From Setaria digitata (taxonomy: Eukaryota; Nematoda; Chromadorea; Rhabditida; Setariidae), in the NCBI GenBank assembly GCA_003640385.1, contig RCAB01000065.1:1-64000 (forward strand): DNA of 64,000 nucleotides. Direction: 5' to 3'. A program made the position numbers and the translations under genes. Below, one piece after another: positions 10,623 through 31,300 of this stretch. Numbering within the stretch: the first letter of the stretch is position 1; every line of letters starts with the position of its first letter. The notes under the pieces are model-generated. The model worked only from the letters and a program-made list of their open reading frames with translations. It made no database searches and had not been told where the DNA came from.

Positions 10623-13600
10623 GATAGATCTAATTCTTTAGAAAACAGTGACTTCGGCTCACTGAGCTGACGAAATGGGCAACGATATCAGTGAGAACCA
10701 AAGTAGACTGGGAAAACTATCGAATGCAGCAAATGGATCAGAAATTTGAATGATATCTAAATTAAAAGTTGGGGAGATGAGAATCTACCACCACAAAAAG
10801 GAATCAGACCTGCAGGAAGAGAAGAATTCTCCACTAGTCATAAACAAGATTTTAAAAAGAATGCTAAAAAAGCAGAACTTAATCGATTTCAAGGTAAATG
10901 ATTGTATCTATGTTACTCGATAACGTAACATTCGATTTGCTTACAGAACAAATGTTAGTGGTTGAAAACTTCCATATTAGTGAAAAAAAAGTAGGAAAAA
11001 ACTCAAATAAATGAGGAATTGTTAATTGTTTGTTACACCATGCAATTTTCATCATTGAAAATATTACTTAAAAACCAGGCAGATAGAATGACGGGATAAT
11101 GCCTATTAGAGCCATTACTACTTTGTCATCCACTGGGAAACACATATTGCACACCGACGCGCCCGTTTACGCGTTAAAATTCGGTCCATAGTACTGTTGC
11201 GTGGTAATTCAATCTGTTCAGAAAGTTTTGGTGGGCCATTGAGTTTCTTCGGGATATGTCGAGGTAAAGTTTAGGTTAGATGTGCTGTACAAACAGGGCT
11301 ACGGTGTGTGTTTTTCTTCTTTTTGTGACCATTTATTAAAGTGTCTGAGGGTGGTCCAGAACCAGGTTTGAAATTCGAAGACAAGGTATTTTGAACTCAA
11401 AGAATCGTAAATTCCGCAAGGCAGAGAGTAGAGGAGTGAGGTAGCACGATTCAGTGATGTGCTCTACTCATCATAAAAAAACGCTTTCTTGTAGAAGTAG
11501 AATTCCTCACTTTGTTTTGAAAAACCGTGATAATGGGACTGATAATATCGTGCGGGTATCAGCTATGACACCAATTTCTCCATGTTATTGTGTGCTGCAG
11601 CGAGAGCTCTGAGTGACAAGGAACTTCTAGGTCTTAGATTATTTCGCTGACTTTGATTGCTTCAAAGTTAAAGTAGAAGTTAAATTGTATACTTCCTTTT
11701 TGTACTGAGTACTTTTTTTTCTCTTTTTTTAAATGCAAGTGATGGGAAACATCGTCAAAATAGCTATTAATTTATTTTATTCATGTTCTGAATATGTTGT
11801 CACAATTCGGACCATTCTGGAAAAAAAGGAAAGGGGAAAGTTTAGTTTCTTAGGGATTGAGACAGAGGAAGGAATCGTGTAGACAGTGATTTTCTTTTCC
11901 TCACACCTCTCCCATGAGCAAGCTTTTTGGTTGAAGATTGTAAAAAATTTGTAATTTTGGGTGTTCGAGTCGAGTGGTCTAATACAGCTGACTTTTTGGT
12001 CGAATAAATTTATAGTATTATATTCAGGAAGTGATGTTGATATGAAAACTGTTATTTTTCCGACATATAAGTATTGTGGAAAGTTATTCTTCAAATAAAG
12101 CACCGAAGTGGTAAGTGTTTTATAAGTTTCGTTTTTGTTTTTCTTTTGTTTCTCCGACAAACCAATTCTGTAATACTGGAGCAAAACGTGGGCTAAGGGA
12201 TTAGTACAATCGGAAATGTTGGGATGGCATGTTTTTAGAGCCTAGGACTGTTTCTTCTAGTTGAATATGCTATTTTCTCCTGCTTATTAACGCTTTTTTA
12301 AAAATATTGTGAAAAAGGGTAATCTGTAGATCATCCGTGTTTGGATTTGCATGCATGCAGATGATTCTATTATCGTGGAAGTCGTGATGAAGTTACACGC
12401 AAAAAATTTCGAACAGAACGAATCACGATTTCATGAGATTTTGGAGTTTTTGCAAAAATTCTCATTCATTTCTTTGTGCTGATACTTTTTCCATGTTTCT
12501 GAACTTGTGCTCTATGCCATATCTTTCTGTAATTATATGGTCGTCTTTTTTTTTTTTTTTTTTTTTTTTGAAGTTCAAAATCTAACTAGTAAAGCAGAGG
12601 GACTGAATTTACAACCGAGATATCTGCTAAGTGATTTTTTGCTCTTGCCTAGAACGCTTAAAGCAGAGAAAGTTCAGGAGCGATAGGCACTTTGTCTCTG
12701 TGAGCATCACTACCAGGGAAGATTAAGAATGAAAAGGAAGATATGAGCAAGAGTACACAACTTTTTTGATGTGCTTATGCGACGAATATATTGGTAAAAG
12801 AGAAATGGTTGAACAAAATTTGACGTTTGAATGGAATGGGAAGAAATTGTGGGAAAAAGCAGGTAACTGCGAAAAGATATCGCATAAACTTCAACAAAAC
12901 GTTAGAATTTTCATGATGGGAAAACACATTTTGTGAAAATTTTGTTTTTTTTCTAGAGCATTTTCGCTCCTCATTGCCACGTTGCGCTTCTCTTCCCTAC
13001 CATATGTTCACTTTTTTTTTTTTTTAAACGTTAAATCAAGACGTTACCGTTTCAAGTTAAACTGAAAGCACCATCCTCTTCCTATATACTTTAATTTTAT
13101 TTATCGTCAAGCTTAGGAAAATGAACTAAGGAATTCTTTTAGGCCGCCCACAAACTCTTTAGGTCTCACTTAATAGGCATAGTGTTTATAGAAAAAAAAA
13201 AAATGTTTAAAACCACCATTCCCGTCGCTCCTAATTATTGGTAGCATGTTCACTCTTTGCAAATTGTTCCGTCCAATCTCTGAATATAGTTTTGGTAGTA
13301 TTGAAGTTTGCAGAATCTATCGAAATAAAAACTTTGTTTCCTTTCTCATGGTCAATGGAGATAAGATTAAAGTTTAAATAAAGGGTTAAGGAGGTAAGAA
13401 ATGGGGAATTTATGTTGAGAAATAGGGAAGGGAAGAAGACGGACATAATTGGTAAGGTCAGGTACTGACAAAACTTTGGTACGATTTTTCATTGTATGGA
13501 AAGGACAGTAGGAGCGTTAACAGTATGCCATAGTATATATTCCAATTCCCGCGATTCCTTGCTACAGTGAAGTGGAAAATGGGGTACTTCTGGTATGTAG

Positions 13601-13786
13601 CTTTCTTGCATGATTGTAAGTTGGTGACTTCAGTTTGTAATGTGTGAAAGGATTGAATACATAATTGATAAAATATTACTGAGACCGAACAGAATCAGGG
13701 AGAAAAAGAAGACGGTGAGGTTACACAGCCCAAATAACCGGTATATTTGATAGAATTGGTGAGGGCTCTAGTTTCTCACCTCTTAT

Positions 13787-13802
13787 CGTGGGAATTCCCA
13801 CA
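13787..13802. promoter_or_regulatory. Palindromic CSL-like / kappaB-like site upstream of lag-1
   Basis: The sequence CGTGGGAATTCCCACA contains the perfect 14-bp palindrome GTGGGAATTCCCAC. Each half is a consensus CSL (Su(H)/LAG-1) element YGTGRGAA, here abutting head to head. The core GGGAATTCCC is also the classic palindromic Rel/NF-kappaB motif. It lies about 1 kb upstream of the first proposed lag-1 coding exon. Function is inferred. Confidence 0.45.
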
Positions 13803-14839
13803 CCCTTCCATTTAACGACCCGTTTCCTTTCTCACGCAACTTCTCCCATTCCAAAATATCATCATATTTTGTTTTGGTTGCCTCATCTGCTCATCCACCC
13901 CTTCACCTTCCTTCCGACTCATCTCGCATACCATTGCTATACTTGCTGCTGCTCAGTCCGCTCCTCCCGCCCACTATCCTTCAGATCCAGCCCCAACCCT
14001 AACCCCAACTCTGGCCCGACGATGGTGTATTCCCCTTTCGATGCCCTATAACATCGTACAAAAATTGCTCCTTGTCATTGTTCACTCCTCTTAGAGCGGT
14101 TGCCTTGTTTCCGTAATGATTCGTGGTTGACGTATCGGTCTTGGAAGCCAGTTGTTGCCTCTTTACGTATCGCCAGAACAGTTATAGATTTGCAAACGTA
14201 GTTCGAAAGGTAAGATTACTACTGATGGTTGTGTTGTAAGAAGCAAAGCCAGTTGATAGTTTCTGAGGAATTACCTTCTGATTGTCGTCAATTGATTTTC
14301 TTGTCATTGCATTTTCGTGGAGAGGGAGAAAAGTGTGTGTCAGGAAGTTCCAGTTCATTTTGTTTCCCCATTTCTAGATACTGAAACATGTCCCAGATCA
14401 TTTTTAGAGTGACCTCAGCATTCATATATGTCTGAAGAATTCAGTTTCGACTACTGTAGTATTTTAAGGCCTTTCAGTGGCACATATTTGTTGAAAGAGC
14501 AGTTCTTCCCAACAAAGCTTATCCCTCAAAATGGAAGCTGGAAAACTGTTATATATGTACCAACTATAGCCTGTTATCTCCAGAAATTTTACGGAGAATT
14601 CTTTATTAAGAAAATGAGGCTTCACAAGTAGGTGCTTTAGTTCAGTATAATTCAAGCTGGAGGGCTGTTTCGAGAAGTTATATTTCGTGGTTATCCTACA
14701 ATCGCATGGAGGTTTAAAACCAATAATTCTTTTGACACATCCGACAATCTTGAAAATGTTTTTTGAATGTCGAGCTCTGTTTTTTAACAATGAAATCTCT
14801 CGGAAATATTTTTCAAAATTCTGTGTGGAATGCTTGCAG

Positions 14840-24208
<9,369 letters not shown>

Positions 24209-25378
24209 ACGTTGTTGATTATTCCCTCGTTTTTTTTTTTTTCCTTGCATATCTTCCAGTAGTGCATATTATTGGGATTTTTCTAATTCTGTTGTGCATA
24301 TTTTGGAAGTTCCAGCTTTCACATTTCTAAGAACATTCTCTTGCATATATGAAGTCTACTGCCTCCTCAGAGTTGTTAGAGACGAGGGTATGGTTCCCTA
24401 TCGCATGGGAAGCTCGGGTTTCTTTTGATTAACTAAGGTTTTGGGTCTGCTTTTCTTGCTTTCCCTTTCGAAGTACATGGAAGATGAAAACAGTGGTAGT
24501 CTTAACTTTGTGATATTCCATAGTAGTCCGGGTGTCTCTAAAAACTGTTTACCGTGTTTAGTTCTGTTCCATTTTTGCACTTTTAAATGCTATTAATCAT
24601 TCAGTCGGCTTATTTTGCTTTGATGTTCGAATTGCACGGTGCAGTGGTTACTTTTTTGGAAATCTTTATGTTTACTATACGTCCCGACATCACTACTAAA
24701 GTCACATATTAGTTTTATATTGTAGGTTGTTACAGTATTTCAATTTTCGGTATGAGTACCATATTATTTATTCAGTTTGTTTAAGTCGTTTTCCCTTTTT
24801 ATTCAAGTAAAATGTGAAGTTGAGCAATGGTTCATGGTGTATTGTGTGGGTTTCTTTCGAAAAATGTTATGAAGTTATCCGCTATTTCAGAAAAACGGCT
24901 GGAGTTTTGCAGCTGGAATTATCTGAGTATTGCCGTTCGGTATGGCTGTACTCAGTGTAAGATTTGTGGACGAATGGTAAATAGATAATTACGTGTTGTT
25001 TCTGGGGGTGTTTACGAATTGTATTTATTAACTGAATTGTATTTACTATATTAAGCAATAGCCAAGCTCATAAGTCACAGTCAATGGGGTTTTTGCAGTA
25101 TTCAGTATTTCCGCTAGGTGCTTTCCGTATTCCATGTGGGCACTTCTTGCGGCCGTTTGAATCTCGAATTGCTATACATCTTTCTTTCCATGGCATTTTT
25201 GAAGCTGAATTGGAAGTTTGAGTTTTGTTGCTCTGAAGGGGATTCAACCGAATCCCACAAATGGACTAAAATTGTTGAGTGATTGAGAACTTCGTGTTTG
25301 TTTTCTCTCGAAGGTGGATGTTTAGCCATATTTAATGCGATTTTTATACTGGGGAGATCGGGTAACGTAAAATCCTAG
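24209..25378. other. Convergent intergenic region between lag-1 and the PAN gene
   Basis: This should hold both 3' UTRs. A TTTATT at 25024-25029 (AATAAA on the minus strand) lies about 350 bases beyond the PAN gene stop. I see no coding exon. Confidence 0.5.
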
Positions 25379-28300
25379 TTAAAGGTTACTTCGTTTGCAT
25401 GGTTTTGTTTGTCGTGGGCATTTTCGTACATCTCTTTGATCATGGCATTTCATATAGCGATGCTGGAGGTTTGAGCTGTCGCACAGTGACCACCGCGTAT
25501 AATGATCCACTGGGTCATCCTGAAGAAGGGTAAATTTAGCTTGAGAATTTTCGAAATGTGGGTCTCGAGTTCTCATGATGCCTGTAGTATTTGAAAACGA
25601 ACCCGGAAAAGGTCGTTGAACTTCTCTTTCTTATTGCTGATTCTCGGGATCTCGAAATAAAACATTCGAACTCCTTGGTCGTCAGCAACAAAAACGTTGG
25701 GATATGTCTCGCGATTTTCTGCATTTAATAAGCAGTTCTGAAGAGGAGTTGACATTTGAAAATAGTCCCGCCTTGGCAGTGTGTTAGATCATCTAAAATT
25801 ACCGGTGTGTTCAGTAGAGAGATGATGAAGTACCTGATCTTCATCGTTCGGATACCACATCGCTGAACGGCATACAAAAGAAAACTCCTGTTGAGCTCGT
25901 AGGCAAGCGGTCATACATTCGGAGAGCGAAGATGCATCGACCACTTCCATTACATGACCGACAAGGATATGATCCAGAACTGTTGGCCACAACTTTTCTG
26001 TCCCTTCAGCCAAATTGGTTGGGAAACAAAGCTAAAGTTGTTAAAACCTTCATGCTTGATTGACATTTGTTCTGGTGTAACTGTTACAGATGACTCGGGC
26101 ATATGCAAAAATTATATGCATATGCCCGAGTCCTAAAGCCTAGGCTCATTTGTTTAATTGACGGAGATACACTTTTATGTTATCGCAAAATGTAACTTTT
26201 GAACAGTTACTGGTTGTATAATTTGTTATATTTCCAGAAGAAAGAAATATGTATGTGTCGACTAAAGTAATTGGTAAGAGAATGGTGATATGAGATTGTG
26301 ATGAACGAAGATGGAATTATTATTTACTACACCCACTTTTTCGAGATATGTGCTATTTTCGTTGAAAACAAAATCGTCATTGCTTTTATGCTCGGCCTTC
26401 GAAACCGATAGCTCGCATTCCTTCCCTCTTTGAATTGCCGATAAGCTGAACATGAGAAAGGAATTATGTTATCAAAGCAAATAACGCAAACGACATAGAT
26501 GTATATTTGTTCTAAAACTGTGTTCAAGAAATAATTTACTTGATCATACTGTTTATAGCCTGTATTATATAATTCAAAAGCAAAGTTCTTGGTAAAATGA
26601 GATAGCCTTGAAATTCCTATGCCTAAAGGCTCTCGAAATATGCAATACGCTTCTTTCTTGGATTCATAATCATAAAAAAATTCATTGGAAGTACCAAGTG
26701 AGAGTCTCATCTTTATCACATTCTTTTGCACATTCTTTTGAACTCTCCCCTTTAACAAGTTGCATATCAGTCGCCGAGTTCAACCGTTCATAGTTTGGTA
26801 TTATTGCATAACGTGTTATATCACCATCTCTGCAGAACTTTTCGTTGCTTTTGCCAACCGAATTTCGATGCACAGCCTGGAAAGAACTGGACTTCAGGCA
26901 GTTAAATCGGGACCATTTTAGTTTCATTTCCTAGTTATGGTCATGCATCCCATTTTTATTCAAAATTTTTCAACTTGTCGCTTTACTCCACTTCTTAGAT
27001 ATGAAATGATTGACAGAGACCTAACTGTTACCTGATACTCCGGGATCGAATCTGGTCTGGGTTCCTGTTTAGCTGTTTTCTCGACTTGTGGGTAGGTAGG
27101 GTAACCTATTTCTTTGTCGCCTGTACCAGTAGCAATTGCGTACTGAGATAAACGAGCATCGTAAGGTGAAGCAACGTGTAGGTACCTGTGTTATACAATT
27201 TTAATAATACTTTTACCCTTTCGAAAGTGACTTATATTGATCGGGATGTTCCACCTTAAAGTCGGGAAATAAAACCTATCGAGTTGCTCGAATTCAGGCA
27301 GCATGTAGTTTTCAAGTTATGAAGATAACTAAATGGGATGATCGATTGTACAGCATTATTTTAAGCACATTAAAGAAAAGCTATGGCAAACTATGTTACA
27401 GTAAGATTTGGTTATGCAAATTGAAAAAACATATATACTCCAGATAATCTCTATCTGCATATTCAGTGAGAAAATGAGGACTGGTGGCATTGACAGCAAA
27501 CAAATCGCATATTTTCCAGTGATGATCGAAAGTTAGAGATCGGCATATCCATTCCGAATTAGGGTCCTAAGATAATTATGGATATATTATACAAAAAAGC
27601 AAGAGGCTGAACTATTTTATCAAGTTGTCGGATTTTTTGCTAAAGTAAAGCAATGTGGGGTTGGATTTGTACTTCCCAAAGTCATAAGTGATTCGTCCGG
27701 TTGCCATAATATGAAGATGCTTCAGCTAAGTGTTACCTGAAAGTGTAAACATTTCTCAACGCACTGTTCGCATGTGGGACCAGTTGTGCGTTCAAACATT
27801 ATCGCATTTGCAATTGCAGTTTGTGGCTCAATCCGCCAGGAGCTATGATCTGAAGTAAATGGTTCCAAACAATTTTACAACTTCATTGGGTGTGAGCCGT
27901 TGTAAAATCGTAATGAGGTTTCGGCATAAGCAAAGAGGAACAGTTATGATGGGTTTTTTCCTTGAAAAAAAAAAAAAACGAAACTTGTAAATATTTTATG
28001 CTGGAGTGAAGGTAGTTTAATCGCTCAATGTAAGCTGCTTATCGCAAGTTTTGCTACTCTACCCTTTTCTGCAGTTTCATTTAGTCCTTAGTAAAAGAAT
28101 TTGAAGAAATAACAGTGGGTCGTCATTTTCTTGATCCTTTGGAACATACCAATTCTACACTTTCCAGAGCTTTTAGCATCTCGTCTTATTGGTGGTGGCG
28201 GTGGTCGGTATCCGAGTGATGGCACATCTATTGCTGAAACACGCGGTGCTGCTGCAGGAACTGTTGGTTTCGCGTAGCTGTCTCCCGATTCATACCCTCT

Positions 28301-28399
28301 GTAACTTGTTTCTGATATTCCATCGTGAACTGAGTCACTTATGCTTGAGTATTGACCATTAACTGATTGCAGCAAGCACGTGAATATAATGAATAACAT
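25379..28399 (-). CDS. Secreted PAN/apple-domain protein with TSP1-like C-terminus
   Basis: Exons: 28399-28150, 27849-27737, 27566-27439, 27185-27032, 26930-26540, 26031-25834, 25737-25603 and 25519-25379, about 500 residues. A signal peptide (MLFIIFTCLLQSVNG) is followed by a Pro-rich linker (GYRPPPPPIRR). Three cysteine-paired PAN-like modules follow: TCEQCVEKCLHFQ with EWICRSLTFD; SSKECAKECDKDE with FFYDYESKKEAYC; and SLSECMTACLRAQQEFSFVC with QNCLLNAENRETYP. The tail YTRWSLCDSSNLQHRYMKC resembles a thrombospondin type 1 repeat. PAN modules bind protein or carbohydrate in extracellular or cuticular matrix; the partner is unknown. Exon 26930-26540 changes frame between the last two parts of module 2: it is 391 bases, while its phase-0 borders need a multiple of three. 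That suggests a one-base indel, real or artefactual. The 26540-to-26031 junction is the weakest; a small exon could be missing there. Confidence 0.8.
26092..26132. repeat. Perfect 16-bp inverted repeat (hairpin) in an intron
   Basis: The arms GACTCGGGCATATGCA (26092-26107) and TGCATATGCCCGAGTC (26117-26132) are exact reverse complements around a 9-base AT loop. It lies in the 508-base intron between the second and third PAN modules. It is too short for a typical miRNA precursor. Origin and function are unknown. Confidence 0.85.
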
Positions 28400-31300
28400 G
28401 GCAGAAATTGCCCTAGTGCGGTGATTACAGAAGTACTGGTAAATAGATAGATACCCACATCCAAATAAGATATAACATTAAATAGGTAATGGGGGCGGAA
28501 CTAAACGCATCATGGATCCAATCCTTGGAAGAATAGGTTGACAGTAGAGTCGGGAAGACAACTGGATGACCTGGATCCTTCATTACAGCATCTTTAATTG
28601 CCCTGAATTCCATTAATGGTTACCGATGAGCAGCACCCTTTCACGACAGTACTACACTATTCATTTCCGATTATGTTCTCTCTAAATGGATATTTTCCAA
28701 CGGTGAAACTTGCCACTATGGAGAAAGTGTTACCAAATATTTTCGGTATTTTCTGGAATTTTTCTTTTTGAGTAAATTTTTATAATCTGTCGCAAGAAAA
28801 GATCGTTTAGGAAGTTGAAAAATTAAAAGAGAGTAAAACAACACCAGATTCAGCTAAACACATTAGTTCGACATGAAAAAAGTATCAAATGGGCAATTTC
28901 TCCACATGCAGTCAGCAAGGAGCAGCAAGATTTTGCAAAAAACATTCCCTCTGAATCAAGTAGTAAATTTTCAATGTATTTTTCCGAAATCTCTGCCAAA
29001 TACCAATAATCGTAATTAACATTTCAGAACAAGGAATCCCTGCTTGCATTTTCTGCACCAGAAAATCCTTAAACAGCTTACTACTCCAGATTTTCAGGGA
29101 TTCTAGGTATACAGATATTCCCCTCGAGTACATAGCTTGCAGTTCAGGGACTGCTCAGATTTTTCGCTTAAGCTTGTGTTTTGGTCAACTACTGCTCATT
29201 TCTGGTTCACTGTATTTGTAATCTCTGAATCTCAAAACATAAGCCCCATCCCAATGCCAACTAGTTCTCGTGCGGCCAGTGAATCAAAACTATCTGTTGA
29301 ACACTATTTGATTTCATTTTTCCCATTCATAAGCTTTATTCAGAAAACTTCCGCTTTACACTTACTAGAAAAACTTTGAACTGTACTGTACGTATGCCGT
29401 ACTGTGGAGCGATATCGCCAAAGTACACAGTAAGAAATTTGAATGCATCAGATATTCATAAATAATAACGCTCAAATGATAAGGAAGGAATTTTTTGAGT
29501 TTATTAAAAGAGAGATTCAGAATTAAAAATCAGTGCACATATTCACATAATTGCTATAAGCTGCTGATTAATAAATCTGTGAATTAAACTGCCAGTCAGC
29601 TAATTTCGCCAGTCTTAGAAAGTAAAAGTTCTTAGGAAGTAGAAAATTGATGCCTTCATGGCAAAGTAAGAAGTGAATGAAGAAACATTATTTAAGTCAA
29701 AACATCGTTCAAGAAAATGCAAAATTTTCATACAGTCTTTACTTCCACAAGCACAAACATACTTTAAACTCATACGATCTCTCTTTTACACTCAAACGGC
29801 ATTTTTCTCAGTCCACTTAACAAACACCACCAAGTGCCGCTTCAAAATTGTAGGAAGTAGATTTTTTTTCTTTACATCAAATGATTATTAAAAGAACCAA
29901 ATAACTTTATTACATCTTACGATTAAATACTAACATTCAAAACCCAATCTTGAGTACAATAAGCTGAACAAGGAATCAAAAAAAGGAAAAAGAACTACTG
30001 CAACTATTACACTGATTAAAGCAGATTTTCATAGAAATGAACTGAAAGCTTCGCGATGAAATACTTTTTTATCATGAATGGTTTCACCCACTCTTTCTTT
30101 CCACGTTGAGCAGAACAAGCGTAAAATTCTCACGGACCAGTAATATAATGTATTTGTTCAAATAAGTCGACTTTCTGAAGAATCCCCAAACGCCTTATTT
30201 GAACAACAAAACCTAGTATTACTTAACAAACAAAACATATACAGCAGAAAATAAACAAGTAAGCGAAACTAGGAAGTGCAACCGAATCCCGATAACCGCT
30301 GCCTGCAAACGTTTTTAGAATGAAGTACACTTAGCAAAATTTAATTGAAACAGTAACTGGAAATACTTTTATAATGCGTCTTAGTTTCAGAGTTAAGAGT
30401 GGACAGTGATAAGGAGAGGTGTTGAATCTGGAACAAAGCGAAAATCAACCATCCGCCTAACAGGTAAATCAAACAGCAAAACACGTACTTTATAAAATAT
30501 ACCGAAGAAACCTTTCTTTTCACTAAGAAGCCATGAATTAATACGAGGCACTCTCTTTAGATAAGCACAAGTACAAATCATCAGCAAACCGACGATAACA
30601 GAACCATCGAAAGAATACGCTGCAAGAGAATCTGGTAATCAGCTAACCAAGTAAAAACTTAAAACGATATAATTAGAAGCTTCTTTTCAAAAATCCATAC
30701 GTATTCACTCCCACGTTACACCCTAGTTATCATAATTACCTATTCATTCGGATTCAACAAAGTATAACTCTTCAAGGCTATGGAATTCCCAGAAAATTGG
30801 CTTTTCAAAGAGATTTGTAGCATTTCAGCTTCCCACCGATTCCCTGTTATTGCCACAGAACAAAAGAATTATTAGTTACCGTTCATAGAAACCAATGAGA
30901 TAGGAACTCCAATTGTCCAGACGTCTGAAATCATATAAAATAAGTTATAAATTATGAATTCTGCTAAGAAAAAATTTACACTGTTAAACATGTGTTATCA
31001 CAAACCAATTTTGAATGAGCAAAGTACGTTTTTTATTAGAAATATCCTTTTATGCTGAAAATACTAATAGTGACATAAATTATTTGTTCTATTCCAATGT
31101 CACTTATACAGTAGCAGTCAAATCGGTAATCAACAATAGCACAACGATAGTGAGATATACGACCCCATCCAAAAATTTGGATCTCGAAGATAACTCAATT
31201 ATAAACAAACTTCAAAACATATCCTGCTGCTGATAAACAAAGTCTAATAAATAACTCGGCAGCAAACTTCGCTGATATGGCAAATCAGTGTATAGCCCCC

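Larger units (their letters stand above)
10274..14839. other. Upstream region of lag-1, no coding exon found
   Basis: This 4.5-kb stretch lies between the J-domain gene and the first plausible lag-1 coding exon. It holds a T-tract of about 27 bases at 12543-12569, a TGTGGGAA site at 12848-12855, the palindromic site at 13788-13801, and a C/T-rich block at about 13790-14040. A good donor (AAAG then GTAAGA) at 14209/14210 could end a non-coding first exon of lag-1. Short open frames here, such as 13788-14051, look compositional rather than coding. Confidence 0.5.

Noticed and set aside
13788..14051. 87-codon plus-strand open frame, Pro/Thr/His-rich
   Set aside because: It reflects C/T-rich composition; it starts inside the palindromic site and has no splice partner.
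26340..26445. Candidate extra PAN-gene exon after a TTCAG acceptor
   Set aside because: All three frames fail in phase with either neighbour or stop early; 26540 to 26031 joins in phase without it.
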